Made by a program: the position numbers and the translations under genes. This document shows positions 8,151 through 15,225 of a DNA stretch of 64,000 bases, piece by piece. Every line of letters begins with the position of its first letter. The stretch's first letter is position 1. The notes below the pieces were generated by a model. The model had not been told where the DNA came from. It did not search any database and was given only the letters and a program-made list of their open reading frames with translations. Location of the stretch: contig JBBQBH010000002.1 in the NCBI GenBank assembly GCA_038317345.1, positions 1 through 64,000 of the forward strand. The letters are read 5' to 3'. Source of the stretch: Mayfieldus sp038317345. GTDB lineage: Bacteria; Actinomycetota; Thermoleophilia; Solirubrobacterales; 70-9.

Positions 8151-9059
8151 TCACGCCGCCGCCTTTCGATGCTCCGCCAGAGCCTGCTCTGTTGCGCTGG
8201 GCGGTGGAGTCGCCGGCCAGAGGTAGCGGGTTCGGACGGGGATCGACCCGAAGCCAGGCGCCGGGATCGTGTCGCCGTCCTCATCTGCCCAGCGCAAGTG
8301 TCCTTCTTGGACCAGCAGAGCGCGGATGGCGCAGACCTCGCCGTCTAGCTCGCCGACTTCCAGCTGTGCAGCCACATCCGCCCACGCCGCCTTGCCTTCA
8401 CCAACCACAGCGAGAATCCGATCTCGAATCGGCACGCTCTGCTTTGTCATCTCTGCGATCGCTCGCTCTAGCGCCGCTAGCTCGGGCGGAACGGTGAGCG
8501 CCTTCTTAAAGCTCGGCAGCACGGCGCTTGCCGGTCGACCTGCGGTTCCCATCCGGTCGGCCGCCGCGCTTGCGCCGGGCCGGGGCTTTGCGTGCAGGGC
8601 TTGCTGGGTCCCGGCTTCGAGTGCGAGGCATTCGAGACGCCGGCGCAGCTCGGCGAACGCCTCGTCGACGGCTTGCGCCTCTTGCTCGACGCGTTCTCGC
8701 TGTTGGCTAGCTAGCTCTGTGCGGTGCTCGCCAAGCAGTCGGCCAACCTCACGCGCTGCGGTGCGGGCAAGGTCGCCGGCTGTCCTCACTCGGGCTTGGG
8801 CCACCTCGAGCTCTGCCCGGCGCTGATCGACGCTCGGGGTCGGGTTGGGTTTGCCGGCACCTACGGCCTGCTCCAGTGCTGCACTATCTTCGGCCGGTGC
8901 CGCCTCCAGCGCCGCTCGGGCTTTGGCTGCCGCCTGCTCTGCCTTTGCCTTGCGCTCCAGCGCCGTCGCAAACTGGCGGTCTGCCTCGGCCAGATCATCT
9001 GGCAGGGCAAGGCCCTCGGGTAGAACCGCGCGGGGCATCTTGGTCTTTGGGGTCGGCAT
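8151..9059 (-). CDS. Coiled-coil element protein of unknown function
   Basis: The 302-residue protein is dominated by a long Ala/Glu/Arg-rich coiled coil (about 20-150), then a Pro/Gly-rich hinge and a C-terminal region with AERAI-type helices and a winged-helix-like stretch (IRDRILAVVGEGKAAWADVAAQL). Its ATG is eight bases from GGAGG, which overlaps the stop region of the upstream gene. No phage structural family was recognised; a scaffold-like role is conceivable given the coiled coil and the neighbouring terminase, but the winged-helix-like C-terminus argues for DNA binding. Confidence 0.65.
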   Translation of the reverse strand: MPTPKTKMPRAVLPEGLALPDDLAEADRQFATALERKAKAEQAAAKARAALEAAPAEDSAALEQAVGAGKPNPTPSVDQRRAELEVAQARVRTAGDLARTAAREVGRLLGEHRTELASQQRERVEQEAQAVDEAFAELRRRLECLALEAGTQQALHAKPRPGASAAADRMGTAGRPASAVLPSFKKALTVPPELAALERAIAEMTKQSVPIRDRILAVVGEGKAAWADVAAQLEVGELDGEVCAIRALLVQEGHLRWADEDGDTIPAPGFGSIPVRTRYLWPATPPPSATEQALAEHRKAAA

Positions 9060-9061
9060 AT

Positions 9062-9373
9062 CTAGTCCTCCTGTTCGTCGTTGGCGCGCTGCCCAAACAA
9101 CCGCTCATGGACCCACGCCGCTTGTCCGTCTCTCTGCGCTCGGTACTCCTCAGCCAGCGGATTGATTGGCTCGCTGCTTTCGCCTACTTCGCCGCGCAGG
9201 GCGGCGAGCGCCTCGTCAACGCTGAGTCGGCCGTCGGGGGCAGCAGCGCGGCGCAGGCGCTCGGCCCCCTTCTCACCGCCTGCCTGTTCGGCGGCGGCGC
9301 GCTCTGCCGCTTCGATCGCTCGCCTAGCCAGCTCGTTTGCCATCTCTTGGCCGCGGCGTCTTGCTTCGCTCAT
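9062..9373 (-). CDS. Small helical element protein
   Basis: From ATG 9373, preceded by AAAGGTG, the frame gives 103 residues. The first half is an Ala/Glu/Arg helix (ANELARRAIEAAERAAAEQ), the second half includes LSVDEALAALRGE and ends in an acidic QED tail. A longer frame up to 9685 adds only low-complexity Arg/Pro sequence and is rejected. It sits two bases before the coiled-coil gene and probably is co-transcribed with it. No family was recognised. Confidence 0.55.
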   Translation of the reverse strand: MSEARRRGQEMANELARRAIEAAERAAAEQAGGEKGAERLRRAAAPDGRLSVDEALAALRGEVGESSEPINPLAEEYRAQRDGQAAWVHERLFGQRANDEQED

Positions 9374-9530
9374 CGGGCACCGGCACCTTTCGGGTCGAGG
9401 GGAAGTTGCGCGCCGGGCGAGACCGGAGGCCCCGCGGGGAATCCCGCCCGGCGCTGCGACCTGCAGGGCGGCCGCGCCTCCGGCGGGGCCTGAAAGGTTG
9501 GACCCCAGCCGAAGTTTTGATGCAAGAGGG

Positions 9531-9887
9531 TCACGCGCCGCGCTCCCCGCGGATCGGGAGCAGGTCGGCCGGTGGCCGAGCCCGAAGGCGAGCAGCACGA
9601 GTGGTCGTCGGCGGCGCCGCCGCCTTTCTGGTTCGAGCCAAAGCTTCGACTGCCTCGCGCGGGAATAGCAGCCGCGGGCGCTCACCCGTCCCGATCACCC
9701 GGACGCTCAGCTCCTCGCGGTGCTCGCGAACCCAATCGGCCGAACGTCCCAGCCGACTGGAGACCTCGGCGACGGTCATCAGGGCGGGCCCGAGAGGCTT
9801 CGGGTCATCCTCGCGCAGCAGCTCGGTCGTGCGGCGGGCGACGGCCTCAATGCTTTCGGCGTCTAGGCGAACCACGGGGGCGCTCAC
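9531..9887 (-). CDS. Excisionase-like helix-turn-helix protein
   Basis: The 118-residue protein starts at GTG 9887, which overlaps the upstream stop (GTGA) and follows GGAGG. The central part reads LMTVAEVSSRLGRSADWVREHREEL, then PRLLFPREAVEALAR. This is the layout of MerR/excisionase-type DNA-binding modules (HTH_17) that sense or bend DNA. A role as recombination directionality factor or as regulator are both possible. The tail after about residue 85 is basic and Pro-rich. Confidence 0.7.
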   Translation of the reverse strand: MSAPVVRLDAESIEAVARRTTELLREDDPKPLGPALMTVAEVSSRLGRSADWVREHREELSVRVIGTGERPRLLFPREAVEALARTRKAAAPPTTTRAARLRARPPADLLPIRGERGA

Positions 9888-10129
9888 AAGCCTGCCTCCA
9901 CGAGAGGAGCAAGCACGCGCTCGGCGTGCTGCTCCCATTCGCTGATCGCGCGCAGCGCTCCATCGCGATCACCAGCGCCACAGCGAGCGTCGACCTCAGC
10001 TTCAAGGGCCTGCCAGCGCTCGCCGGTCACGTCCGGTCGACGGGACTCGGGAACCCGGGCATAGAGGCTGTTCACCCGTCGAACACTCGCCGCGAGCTCG
10101 TAGTTGACTCCGGGTAGCGAGCGCCTCAT
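9884..10129 (-). CDS. Small element protein of unknown function
   Basis: This 81-residue helical protein (NYELAASVRRVNSLYARVP, later AERVLAPLVEAGL) is not recognised. Its ATG overlaps the stop of the DUF3987 gene (ATGA) and its stop overlaps the start of the excisionase-like gene (GTGA), so it is an integral member of a coupled operon. Confidence 0.6.
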   Translation of the reverse strand: MRRSLPGVNYELAASVRRVNSLYARVPESRRPDVTGERWQALEAEVDARCGAGDRDGALRAISEWEQHAERVLAPLVEAGL

Positions 10130-11664
10130 CTCGGCTCTCCGAACTTCTCGGCGATGCGCTCGACCTCGGCCTCCTGTTCGGCCGTCGCGGTCGCCGCCTC
10201 CAACTCGTGTGCACTGTCGAAACCCGGAGGAAAGTGCCTAGGGGGTCGGAGGAAAGGGGGCCTTTGCTCCGAAGCCTCACGCACTTCGCTCCGGGCTCCG
10301 GGTATCCAGCAGTGTGCGGGGCGGCCCGGCGTCTCAACGACCTGCTCGTGAGCAAGTCCACGCACAGCGAGGAACCGCAGAGCGCTATCGATCTCCTCAG
10401 CCGGGACATGGCCGCCGACCAGCGAACGGATCTCCGTGCGACTCGAGCCGTCCTCGTCAGCCTCACGGATGGCGGTCAGGATCCTGTCGGCGAACGGATC
10501 GCCGACCCTACCGCCGAAGATGTGTGCGGCGCTGGCCTCGCAGTAGTCCCACACCGCTATCGCGGCTCGAAGGTGCTCGACACCCACGCGGTCCTGCTGA
10601 TCAAGCAGCGCATAGAGCACAGCGAGCCGGCGCACGTGTGCCTCGGCTCGCGCGGTGACCGCCCCCAGCAGGTCGTCGGTGCCCTCACTCAGCTCCTCAT
10701 AGAGCAACTCCCAGACCTGCCAGGCATCCGCGGTCATGTCGAGCATCCCCCGGGTTCGGGAAAGCCGGAGAGCGTCCGCGATCCCGGCCGCCAACGGCAC
10801 TAGCGTGACGTCGTCCAGTTGACCGCCGCGCGGAAGTCGCTTCGAGCGCTTCGCGAAGACCCACAACCAGCGGTTGGCGAACCCGTTGGCGGATTCGATC
10901 TCGGTCAGCTCCCGGCGCACCTCGCGGACGGTGATGTGGCCGACCAGGGAGACCAGGGAGCCCGTGGTCTTCTCCGGCTGATGCTTCGACATTCCACGGG
11001 CGTTGCCGTGATCCCAGAGGTCGCGCAGGACCGGCGAGACGGTGTTGCCCTCGCGCTGCATAACGCGGAGCATCTGGGCGAGCTCGCCCTGCAGGACGAG
11101 CAATCGTTTCTCCTCAACCCCAGGGTCGACCTCGTCCTCAATCCGCCCGTCCCCGTCTGCGCGCTCCCGCTCCTCTTTGGTGCGGGCCTTACGCCAAATG
11201 ACCTGCGGATCGCGAACCGCATGAATCAGCCCCTCGCCGCTGGCGATCCCCGAGCCGATGCACTGCATCTCCCAATCGAGGTCGGCTAAGCGCATCAGCC
11301 GGCGCACGTGTCCCCACGACGAGCCCTTGCGGGCCTTCGAGGTCGAGCCCACTATGACCGCGAACTCGTTGGTCCCGTGCCGGTCGCTCTCGACCAGGAA
11401 GCCAGGACCGCGGCCGCAGGCGTTGCCGAACGCCAGCAAGAGCTGGATCAGCGTCGCCGCGGGGTCGGCCTCCGTGTGAGGGTCGATCGTGCGCACGAAC
11501 TCGCCGGCCGGGCCGTGGAAGGCTTCCGTGCGCAGACGCTCCGGAGCCGGAGGAAAGCCGGTTTCGACGGAGGAAAGCCCCCGGCCGTTCTGGCTTGGCG
11601 TATGCCCGCCGGTGTAATCCCCGATTCGCCCGAGCAGCCGCGAGAACTCAGGCGGGTGCGTCAC
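10126..11664 (-). CDS. DUF3987-type replication protein
   Basis: The 512-residue protein resembles DUF3987 proteins of actinobacterial mobile elements, which act in place of a primase-helicase or accompany primases. Supporting segments are an N-terminal linker, LIQLLLAFGNACGRGPGF, the nucleotide-loop-like IVGSTSKARKGSSWG (about 105-118), GIASGEGLIHAVRDP, and LVLQGELAQMLRVMQREGNTVSP, followed by a region with FANRWLWV. The last part (about 380-470) is winged-helix-like (SSRTEIRSLVGGHVPAEEIDSAL). GTG 11664 overlaps the upstream stop (GTGA). The assignment is by pattern recognition; the biochemical activity of the family is poorly defined. Confidence 0.75.
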   Translation of the reverse strand: MTHPPEFSRLLGRIGDYTGGHTPSQNGRGLSSVETGFPPAPERLRTEAFHGPAGEFVRTIDPHTEADPAATLIQLLLAFGNACGRGPGFLVESDRHGTNEFAVIVGSTSKARKGSSWGHVRRLMRLADLDWEMQCIGSGIASGEGLIHAVRDPQVIWRKARTKEERERADGDGRIEDEVDPGVEEKRLLVLQGELAQMLRVMQREGNTVSPVLRDLWDHGNARGMSKHQPEKTTGSLVSLVGHITVREVRRELTEIESANGFANRWLWVFAKRSKRLPRGGQLDDVTLVPLAAGIADALRLSRTRGMLDMTADAWQVWELLYEELSEGTDDLLGAVTARAEAHVRRLAVLYALLDQQDRVGVEHLRAAIAVWDYCEASAAHIFGGRVGDPFADRILTAIREADEDGSSRTEIRSLVGGHVPAEEIDSALRFLAVRGLAHEQVVETPGRPAHCWIPGARSEVREASEQRPPFLRPPRHFPPGFDSAHELEAATATAEQEAEVERIAEKFGEPR

Positions 11665-11897
11665 GCCTGCACCCTGCTGAGGATCGACTCGACTTCTGAG
11701 AGCACCCGCTCAGCCGGCGCGTCGGGCCCTGGAATCTGCAGAAGCAGGGCGCGATCCCGAAGCGGCCAATACGCCGGATGTACCTCGCCAAGCCGGCTTG
11801 CAGCGCTCCGGATTTCGCCCGCCAGCCCATGGCGCCTGTCGTCAGTCAGGCCGCCATCCACCGCGCCCTCCCGTCGACTCTCGCCGCTACTCTGCAT
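11661..11897 (-). CDS. Small element protein of unknown function
   Basis: A 78-residue frame from ATG 11897 overlaps the Xre regulator by 11 bases and the DUF3987 gene by four. It is helical with LAGEIRSAASRLGEVHPAYWPLRDRALLLQ. No family was recognised. A longer frame to 12068 would lie antiparallel in the Xre gene and has shadow-like composition. Confidence 0.55.
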   Translation of the reverse strand: MQSSGESRREGAVDGGLTDDRRHGLAGEIRSAASRLGEVHPAYWPLRDRALLLQIPGPDAPAERVLSEVESILSRVQA

Positions 11898-12189
11898 CGC
11901 GTCGCCCCTGCTCGGGCGATGATGGGGCGGCGCCGCTGACGGGGAACAGTTCCTCGACCTCGACGCCGAGAACAGCGGCAAGCGCCGCAGCCGTGCTCCC
12001 TTCGGGACGGTGGTGTCCGCGTTCGAGCCGGGACACGGTCTGCCGACACACACCGGCTGACCTCGCAAGGTCGATCTGTTTCAGCCCGGCAGCAACTCGA
12101 AAGACGGTCAAGGGCGACCGGGGCTCGGCGTAAGTTGTTTCCTCGTGTCGCACGGCAACACAAGTTTGGGTGAGGCGAGGGCTTTTCAT
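11887..12189 (-). CDS. Xre-family helix-turn-helix regulator
   Basis: The 100-residue protein contains a Cro/C1-type HTH (TVFRVAAGLKQIDLARSAGVCRQTVSRLERG, about 28-58), then LAAVLGVEVEELFPVS, a classic Xre end. It is the first gene of the long minus-strand operon and probably controls it. The start is uncertain: ATG 12189 is used here, but GTG 12153 would shorten the overlap with the divergent gene. The divergent arrangement with 12145-12783 looks like a lysogeny-type control region. Confidence 0.85.
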   Translation of the reverse strand: MKSPRLTQTCVAVRHEETTYAEPRSPLTVFRVAAGLKQIDLARSAGVCRQTVSRLERGHHRPEGSTAAALAAVLGVEVEELFPVSGAAPSSPEQGRRDAE

Positions 12190-12783
12190 AAGGACCGCCT
12201 GGGGCTAATTCGGTCCCCTCCCCCAGGGCCCGAGCTCGCCGATCTGATCGCCCGCGCTATGTGCGACGGCCGACCCGGAACTTGGATCGGCCCGGTGCCG
12301 GGCACGCGGAACCTCCTAGGTGTTCCCCACGCCCATGCTGTTCGTCTCCGCGAGGGAGGCGCAGAACTCTGGCCCCCAACAGAGCCGATCGAGACGGTGC
12401 TGCCCCCTCGGCTTGCTCTGGCCCTACAGACCCAGCATCCATGGACGGCCACTCTGCTCACGCCCGATGATCTCGCCAAGGGGAAGCAGCTCTTCGCTGC
12501 GGCACTGCGGGACATACTCGGGCTCGAAGAGGACGGGGTCGCCGAACACTGCGGTTACGACGGCGAGGACTCCGGAGTACGCGCAGCGCGCGGTGCGGTG
12601 TCCAAGGGGCGAAAGCTATGGCACCAAATGGCAGCCTGGCCCTGGTGGTACTTCGCTCCCAGCGGGCGCCCGCCCGACGGCTGGCGCCAGCACGGCGCGG
12701 AGGCCGTGTCCGACACGGCGTTCGAGATATGGAGGACCGGCCGAGTCAGCGTGCGAGAACTCGCATCCCGGCCGCGGACCTGA
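12145..12783 (+). CDS. Divergent element protein of unknown function
   Basis: The frame from GTG 12145 encodes 212 residues; TTG 12166 and ATG 12260 are alternatives, and none has a clear ribosome site, so leaderless translation is possible. The product is rich in Trp and Gly (WHQMAAWPWWYFAPSGRPPDGW) with a middle segment TPDDLAKGKQLFAAALRDILGLEED. No family was recognised. It is the only convincing long plus-strand gene in the element and starts inside the 5' end of the Xre gene, so the two promoters must interfere with each other. Confidence 0.6.
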   Translation: MSHGNTSLGEARAFHKDRLGLIRSPPPGPELADLIARAMCDGRPGTWIGPVPGTRNLLGVPHAHAVRLREGGAELWPPTEPIETVLPPRLALALQTQHPWTATLLTPDDLAKGKQLFAAALRDILGLEEDGVAEHCGYDGEDSGVRAARGAVSKGRKLWHQMAAWPWWYFAPSGRPPDGWRQHGAEAVSDTAFEIWRTGRVSVRELASRPRT

Positions 12784-12787
12784 GCCG

Positions 12788-13138
12788 TTAGATCGGCAGG
12801 TCGAGTGCCGTCCCGAGGGCCTTGTCGACAGCTTCCTGTTGTGCAGCCTCGAGATCTCCGCGGTAGCCATCCAGGCGCTCCTTACTGACTGTCCTGATCT
12901 GCCCGCAGAGGATCACGCCAGCGTCGGGCAATGGCCTGCCCGCGGGAAGAGAGACGTTTTGCGGGAAACGAGCGGCTGTTTGGCTGCTGGTCAGAGGAAC
13001 GACGACAACAACTGGACTGTGCTGATTCGCGGTGTCGTTCGAGACGATGAGCGCCGGCCGTCTGCCGCTCTGTTCAGAGCCCTTAGTAGGGCTGAAATCA
13101 ACCCAGTGAATTTGACCGCGGCGCGGGAAATCGGTCAC
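12788..13138 (-). CDS. mazF: MazF/PemK-type endoribonuclease toxin
   Basis: The 116-residue protein has the family layout: RRGQIHWVDFSPTKGSEQSGRRPALIVSNDTAN at the start, VVVVPLTSS in the core and GVILCGQIRTVSKERL near the end. The conserved Arg of RRPALIVS and the Thr/Ser of PLTSS form the usual active site. MazF proteins cut mRNA at short sequences when their antitoxin is lost. The small gene upstream is the likely antitoxin. The start is GTG 13138, 14 bases after the antitoxin stop. Confidence 0.9.
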   Translation of the reverse strand: MTDFPRRGQIHWVDFSPTKGSEQSGRRPALIVSNDTANQHSPVVVVVPLTSSQTAARFPQNVSLPAGRPLPDAGVILCGQIRTVSKERLDGYRGDLEAAQQEAVDKALGTALDLPI

Positions 13139-13152
13139 CCGACGAGGTCGCC

Positions 13153-13413
13153 CTACTCATCGGGCAACGTCTCGAAGCCGGCGGCCATATCCGACTCGGC
13201 GAGGCTCTGATCTTCCTCGGCCATGACTCGATAACCCTCAACTAGACGGACTTGTTCCGCACGGTCCGCAGTTCGGCGAAAGTAATTTGCAAAGACAGCC
13301 GCGACCAGGTCCTCTACCTCGGGGCGAACGGGCCTCGCTGTGCTGTCGGCGAAGGGGGTGTCCGGAGAGATCGTCTCCGGCTTCAACGGCTGAAACTCAA
13401 TCTTCGGAATCAT
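13153..13413 (-). CDS. Putative MazE-like antitoxin
   Basis: This 86-residue protein is acidic and ends with VEGYRVMAEEDQSLAESDM and ETLPDE, which resembles the C-terminal wrapping segment of actinobacterial MazE antitoxins (GYR-MAEED-LAE pattern). The N-terminus lacks a recognisable AbrB or RHH DNA-binding domain. ATG 13413 or GTG 13425 (after AGGAA) can start it. It overlaps the DUF3467 gene by 17 bases and precedes mazF by 14. Confidence 0.65.
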   Translation of the reverse strand: MIPKIEFQPLKPETISPDTPFADSTARPVRPEVEDLVAAVFANYFRRTADRAEQVRLVEGYRVMAEEDQSLAESDMAAGFETLPDE

Positions 13414-13687
13414 CTTCTCTGCCACGTTCCTGAATCTCCTTGGGCAACGCCTTCTCAGCGTATTTGTCCCAGTTAGCACTCAGCGCGTCGATCAACTGCG
13501 TAATGAACAAAGGGGATACAGAAACCCTAGCGACCACGATCCCTTTGGACCTATCGGCTTCGAGCCGGACGAAGTCAAGAGTGAACTCGTGTTCACTGTG
13601 CGAGACGCTCGCGAAATTAGCCCAGACGCCCGCCATTTTGTCGGGCTGCAGGACGATCTCAATTGGCTGCTCCTCATCGTCCGCCAT
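13397..13687 (-). CDS. DUF3467 family protein
   Basis: From ATG 13687 the product is 96 residues with KMAGVWANFASVSHSEHEFTLDFVRLE, then VVARVSVSPLFITQLIDALSANWDKY, matching the short all-beta/alpha DUF3467 family. Function is unknown; family members are small cytoplasmic proteins. No clear ribosome site is seen. Its 3' end overlaps the antitoxin gene, giving a three-gene unit DUF3467-antitoxin-toxin at the right end of the element. A longer frame from 13756 looks non-coding. Confidence 0.75.
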   Translation of the reverse strand: MADDEEQPIEIVLQPDKMAGVWANFASVSHSEHEFTLDFVRLEADRSKGIVVARVSVSPLFITQLIDALSANWDKYAEKALPKEIQERGREDDSED

Positions 13688-13832
13688 CGCAGGGGCAAGA
13701 TTAAGCGAACCTGGCCGGCGCCAATGGGCACAAATGCCCGAATCGACCCCACTCATGCCTGAACCAACCCAATCTGGGACTCCGAAACCACTGTCCTCCA
13801 GACACCGGAAACCGCTCTAGGATGCCGAATCC

Positions 13833-14696
13833 ATGCTGATCGGGGCTCATGTTTCCACAGCGGGTGGCCTATCCAATGCGATCGAGCGGGCCGAGGAGCT
13901 TCGCGCCGACTCGATCCAGATTTTCAACCAAAGCCCGCGCATGTGGCGGCCGACCCGCTACACCGACGAGGATTTCGCCGAATTCCGCCAGGCGATGGAC
14001 GGCTCACGCGTCAAGGCCGTGGTGATCCACGCCGTCTACCTGATCAATTGCGCCACCGACGACAAAGAGCTGCGGGCCAAGTCGCTGAACTCGCTGACCC
14101 ATGCGCTGTGGATCGGCGAGGGCATCGGCGCCGCCGGGGTCGTCCTGCATCCGGGAGCGCAGAAGGGAAAGCCGCTGGCGGGCTCGATGCGCCGCGCGTC
14201 GCGGGTGATCAAGGAGGCGCTGAAGCAAACCGAGAGCTGTCCGCTGTTTCTCGAGCAGACCGCCGGCCACAAGGGGCTTCTGGGCCGCGACTTCGACCAG
14301 ACCGCGCGCCTGATCGAGCTTGCCGGCGGCGACGACCGGCTCGGGCTCTGTCTCGACTCATGCCACCTGTTCGTACAAGGCTTCGACGTCACCAACCCCG
14401 AGAAGCTCGCGGGTGTGCTCGACGAGGCGGACGCGAAGGTGGGGCTGGAGAGGCTGGGCTGCGTGCACGTCAACGACGCCGCAGCGCCTTTCGACTCCCA
14501 CCGCGACCGCCACGCGAACATCGGCGACGGCGAGATGGGCCGCCACGGGCTCGCCGCTTTCCTCTCCGAACCGCGCTTCGAGGGGCTGCCGGCGCCGCTC
14601 GAGGTCCCAGGCCCCGACAAGCACGGGCCGGACCGAAAGCAGGTCGAGAAGGCGAAGCGGCTGCGCGAGCGGGGGCTGAAGGACAGAGGTGGCTAG
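13833..14696 (+). CDS. nfo: Endonuclease IV (AP endonuclease)
   Basis: This 287-residue TIM-barrel enzyme cuts DNA at abasic sites in base-excision repair. Metal ligands of the three-zinc centre are visible in VVIHAVYLIN, VVLHPGA, LFLEQTAG, LCLDSCHLF, CVHVND and DRHANIGDGEMG. The start ATG 13833 and first ten codons overlap the right att site; the corresponding original start at 3027 is now stranded on the far side of the element as GTG. Expression may now come from the 145-bp element segment upstream (13688-13832). The TAG stop is the first unit of a heptamer repeat. Confidence 0.95.
   Translation: MLIGAHVSTAGGLSNAIERAEELRADSIQIFNQSPRMWRPTRYTDEDFAEFRQAMDGSRVKAVVIHAVYLINCATDDKELRAKSLNSLTHALWIGEGIGAAGVVLHPGAQKGKPLAGSMRRASRVIKEALKQTESCPLFLEQTAGHKGLLGRDFDQTARLIELAGGDDRLGLCLDSCHLFVQGFDVTNPEKLAGVLDEADAKVGLERLGCVHVNDAAAPFDSHRDRHANIGDGEMGRHGLAAFLSEPRFEGLPAPLEVPGPDKHGPDRKQVEKAKRLRERGLKDRGG
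13834..13861. repeat. Right attachment site (att) overlapping the first codons of nfo
   Basis: This copy differs from 3028-3055 at two positions and supplies codons 1-10 of the intact nfo. The 14-base identical core (13848-13861) is the best candidate for the crossover region. The ATG of nfo at 13833 is therefore contributed by, or just outside, the element edge. Confidence 0.85.
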
Positions 14697-14783
14697 TGGC
14701 TAGTGGCTAGTCGCTAGTCGCTCGAGAGTGCCGCGGTCGCTGATTCCAACCCCGAGCGACTAGAGACGAGAGACGAGCGACTA
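14694..14783. repeat. Inverted pair of 7-bp repeat arrays between nfo and the Cys-rich gene
   Basis: At 14694-14721 four heptamers (TAGTGGC, TAGTGGC, TAGTCGC, TAGTCGC) follow without gaps. At 14756-14783 the complement appears as GCGACTA, GAGACGA, GAGACGA, GCGACTA. Each array begins with the TAG stop of the convergent gene on its side. The sequence after the right-hand array (read on the minus strand, TCGGGGTTGGAATCA) also follows the array at 54128. Confidence 0.85.
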
Positions 14784-15182
14784 AGTACTACGCAGCGCGT
14801 CGCGGAGATCGAAAGCCCGAATTGCCTCGGGGCCTTCATCGGTGCAGTCGAAGAAGCGCGGGTTGACGCAGTCGTAGGCGCGTCCCTGGCCCTCGAAGGC
14901 GCGCTCGACCGTGAACTGGCATTGGGGCATCGCTTGGCCGGTCATCTTGATGCCGCCGAACCCGCCCGGGGCAAGCACCGACTCGAGGTCGACCTCGCCG
15001 CCGAACACCTTCTGCATGCAGCCCACGAACTGGGTGCCGGTGAGCATGTCGACGTAGCTGTAGAGATAGCGGCACCCCATCTCGACGCAACCTCGCGGCT
15101 CGATCAGCTTGTCGCAGAAGGCGCTGCAGCGACGACACTCACCCGCGCGGGCTGCCTTCTGCTCTGTTTGCTTGGCCGGCAT
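14781..15182 (-). CDS. Cys-rich protein of unknown function
   Basis: The 133-residue protein has about nine cysteines: CRRC, FC, GC-VEMGC, GC, QC, DC and DC. The N-terminal cluster ECRRCSAFCDKL and the motif GCVEMGCRYLYSYVD suggest a metal site or iron-sulfur centre. I cannot name a family. It follows dnaE on the same strand with 43 bp between and has no signal peptide, so a cytoplasmic role is likely. The TAG stop lies in the heptamer repeat. Confidence 0.7.
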   Translation of the reverse strand: MPAKQTEQKAARAGECRRCSAFCDKLIEPRGCVEMGCRYLYSYVDMLTGTQFVGCMQKVFGGEVDLESVLAPGGFGGIKMTGQAMPQCQFTVERAFEGQGRAYDCVNPRFFDCTDEGPEAIRAFDLRDALRST

Positions 15183-15225
15183 TGGGAGGAAGTCTAGGCT
15201 CGAGGGGCCCGAAAGCCAAGCGGTT

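Larger units (their letters stand above)
3028..13861. mobile_element. Integrated element of 10.8 kb in the 5' end of nfo (satellite-like or decayed prophage)
   Basis: The boundaries are the 28-bp imperfect direct repeats at 3028 and 13834. Inside are a tyrosine integrase at the left end, nearly all genes on the minus strand with overlapping starts and stops, an HNH-TerL-TerS packaging set, a DUF3987 protein, an Xre regulator with a divergent gene, and a MazEF-like pair at the right end. I could not recognise portal, protease, capsid, tail or lysis genes. The element restores nfo by keeping an ATG and the same first codons at its right edge. Confidence 0.85.
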
